Source: Symsagittifera roscoffensis
Lineage: Eukaryota; Xenacoelomorpha; Acoela; Convolutidae
NCBI RefSeq assembly: GCF_963678635.1
Contig: NW_026971610.1
Coordinates: 1-26,280 of the forward strand
Reading direction: 5' to 3'
Length of the DNA stretch: 26,280 nt
The notes under the pieces: model-generated
Told to the model about the DNA's origin: nothing
Databases searched by the model: none
Seen by the model: only the letters and a program-made list of their open reading frames with translations
Part shown: positions 24,852 through 26,280 of the stretch, piece after piece
How the letters are laid out: each line of letters opens with the position of its first letter
How positions within the stretch are numbered: the first letter of the stretch is position 1
Made by a program: the position numbers and the translations under genes

Positions 24852-25504
24852 TTTTTATAATTCGTTCTGAAACAAAGACACGTCACGACATTGAAATTTT
24901 GCTACAACAGAAAATAAAAAAGAACAGAAGAACAATATTCGTTAAAACAGACAAGACGAATGAGAAATAGCAACGACAGAAGAAATTATAGTGCCTGACG
25001 TTAACGGAAGACATTCCGAATTGTACCGATTGTAACTGTACAATCGTTCCCGAAGAGTTCCCGAGAAACTCAATTTCTATTTTAACAAACTTGGATCTTC
25101 CTGGAATGTCCTGAAATCAACTACTAACATCTAAACTCGTTTTCAGATATTGAGAAGCTAGGAGTTGAGGGAAGGGGTTGATCCATCTCCGATGGAAATG
25201 ATGATATTTTTCTACTGAGCAAAAGCAATAGTATTATAATAAATAAGTAGCAGCCCTGTTATTATTAGGAGTGACCTCGTGGTCTGTTGATACTGAGACC
25301 CAGCCATGAGCTGACTATTTTGCATGAAATTAAGTTGATCTGAGCGTTCTGACCGAAGCCCAAAAGAGTAACGATTTTGTCGACCCGATAAGAACTGGCT
25401 TTGGTAGAGATGGTTAAAACATATAGCACTGTGTTTAGACGCTAGCCAGTCGTTTTACAACCTAATTTTTTTTTCGTTGATATGAACTTCCGGGGAAATT
25501 TTTA
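24852..25504 (+). mobile_element. Element B 5' LTR, remainder
   Basis: This is a diverged copy of the A LTR in the opposite orientation. From about 25150 it is clearly alignable: the GAGAAGCTAGGAGTT block, the GAGTGACCTCGTGGTCTG block and the GTCGACCCGAT block all match the reverse complement of the A LTR in order. Before 25150 similarity is weak but colinear (an ACGTCA block near 24883). The LTR end near 25504 lacks the clean ATGTTACA of element A. With 164-312 it makes an LTR of about 800 bp against 922 in A. Confidence 0.75.
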
Positions 25505-26264
25505 TATATGTTTTTATGGCGCTCCATGTTATTATTTTAAACATCATGACAGGAAGTACCGTTAGAGATCACTGCGCGCCGAGCGGATGCTCAAATGAAG
25601 TCCCTTACTACAGGGGCGGAAGGGTGGTTCGGAATGCGGAAGCCTTCCGGATTCCCGGATTTAATTTTTTAACCTAGTTAAGAACAAAAGTTCAAGTATC
25701 GTGAAGTGTGGGGGTATCGGCCGTCATGTCTTTTCCTGAGCAGTATAGGGATAAAAAAACTTGAAGATAAACAAGAAACCAAACAAAAAAAGAGTATAGT
25801 ACCCAATAAAAAACCAAAAACATAAAGAGATAACCGAAAAAAAAGGAGAAAAATATAAAATCAGTAGAAATCATCCCCCAGACGAGACTTGATCTGACCC
25901 TCCCGTTTGTTGTTGTTAGATGTATTGTTGATGCAGGCTTTAGTATCAAACACGATCATTACGATTGAAATTGTGGCCCGTTTCTGGTGCTTGTACTGCA
26001 GGGTTGTTTGAGTAATTAAGCATGTGATTGCTAATTTCGCTCAATCAGGAAGGGTCTTGGGAAGAGAGCGGAAGAGTGATCCGGCAAGCAGTGCGAGGAG
26101 CAGCAGGAAGGGTCTCAAAGACTAGAACAATCGACTGTTGGGTATCGTTTACAACTTTTGATACCATTTTGGTACAGAAATTGAGATATCAATCTGTGGG
26201 GGGTTCGGCAGTGACTGCACTGAAGTGACACTCCACCGAGTTATGAATTTCCGAGTTAAGCACC
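25505..26264 (+). mobile_element. Element B leader (5' untranslated region, partial)
   Basis: This aligns in inverted orientation with the A leader at 23087-23929. Shared landmarks are the PBS core TGGCGCTCC, a CGGAAGCCTTCCGGATT block, a long A-rich stretch (about 25745-25865), the CCTCCCGTTTGTTGTTG block, and an AGTGACTGCACTG piece matching A's 37-bp duplicated unit, here present once. No coding frame is evident. Similarity runs to 26264, where the sequence turns into a G run. Confidence 0.75.
25517..25525 (+). other. Primer-binding site core of element B
   Basis: TGGCGCTCC is preceded by a 12-nt spacer nearly identical to that of element A. Beyond nine bases the match to A's PBS is lost (ATGTT instead of TGGGTG). 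Confidence 0.5.
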
Positions 26265-26280
26265 GGGGGGGGGGGGGGGG
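26265..26280. other. Terminal run of 16 G
   Basis: The element B leader matches A up to 26264 (CCGAGTTAAGCACC) and then becomes pure G exactly at the window end. This looks like a read or assembly artefact rather than biology. Confidence 0.6.

Noticed and set aside
23087-26264. Large palindrome or fold-back assembly artefact
   Set aside because: The two arms are clearly diverged and differ in length, and the left-hand piece at 164-312 fits a nested insertion.

Overview
The window is eukaryotic DNA, dominated by one giant Ty3/Gypsy-type LTR retrotransposon, here called element A. It spans about 313-24851 (24.5 kb) and is read on the minus strand. Two 922-bp direct repeats bound it: 313-1234 is the 3' LTR and 23930-24851 the 5' LTR. 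Each begins TGTGACATTCG and ends CGAATGTTACA in element sense. They align without gaps and differ at about 32 positions by eye (about 3.5%). Inside them lie a primer-binding-site candidate (23903-23917) and a short polypurine tract (1237-1242). No tRNA, rRNA, CRISPR array or host gene is visible. The host is probably an animal, but I cannot name the lineage.

In sense order (right to left), A has a 3-kb non-coding leader (23929-20949) studded with CCGG-centred motifs. Next come a 221-aa acidic ORF, a 328-aa coiled-coil ORF, and Gag with two CCHC knuckles running into protease, reverse transcriptase, RNase H and integrase. Pol is split by three single-base frame breaks (near 16210, 15933 and 13304), and the first catalytic Asp of RT reads as Asn. 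Downstream of integrase, where an env gene might be expected, is an unusual accessory block. It holds a macro-domain ORF resembling the TARG1/OARD1 type, a 130-aa ORF, a short coiled-coil ORF, a 1197-aa ORF with an SGNH/GDSL hydrolase domain plus a second degenerate SGNH-like domain, a 1402-aa ORF with no recognisable family, and a small broken basic ORF before the 3' LTR. The downstream start codon often lies 14-25 nt before the upstream stop, or directly abuts it. This suggests translation by reinitiation or frameshifting from a polycistronic RNA.

Element A appears to have inserted into the 5' LTR of an older, diverged relative (element B) lying on the plus strand. B's LTR starts at 164, is interrupted at 312, resumes at 24852 and ends near 25504. 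Its PBS and leader then run to 26264. The last 16 bases are a G run that looks like an assembly or read artefact.

All family assignments come from reading motifs by eye. No searches or structure predictions were run.
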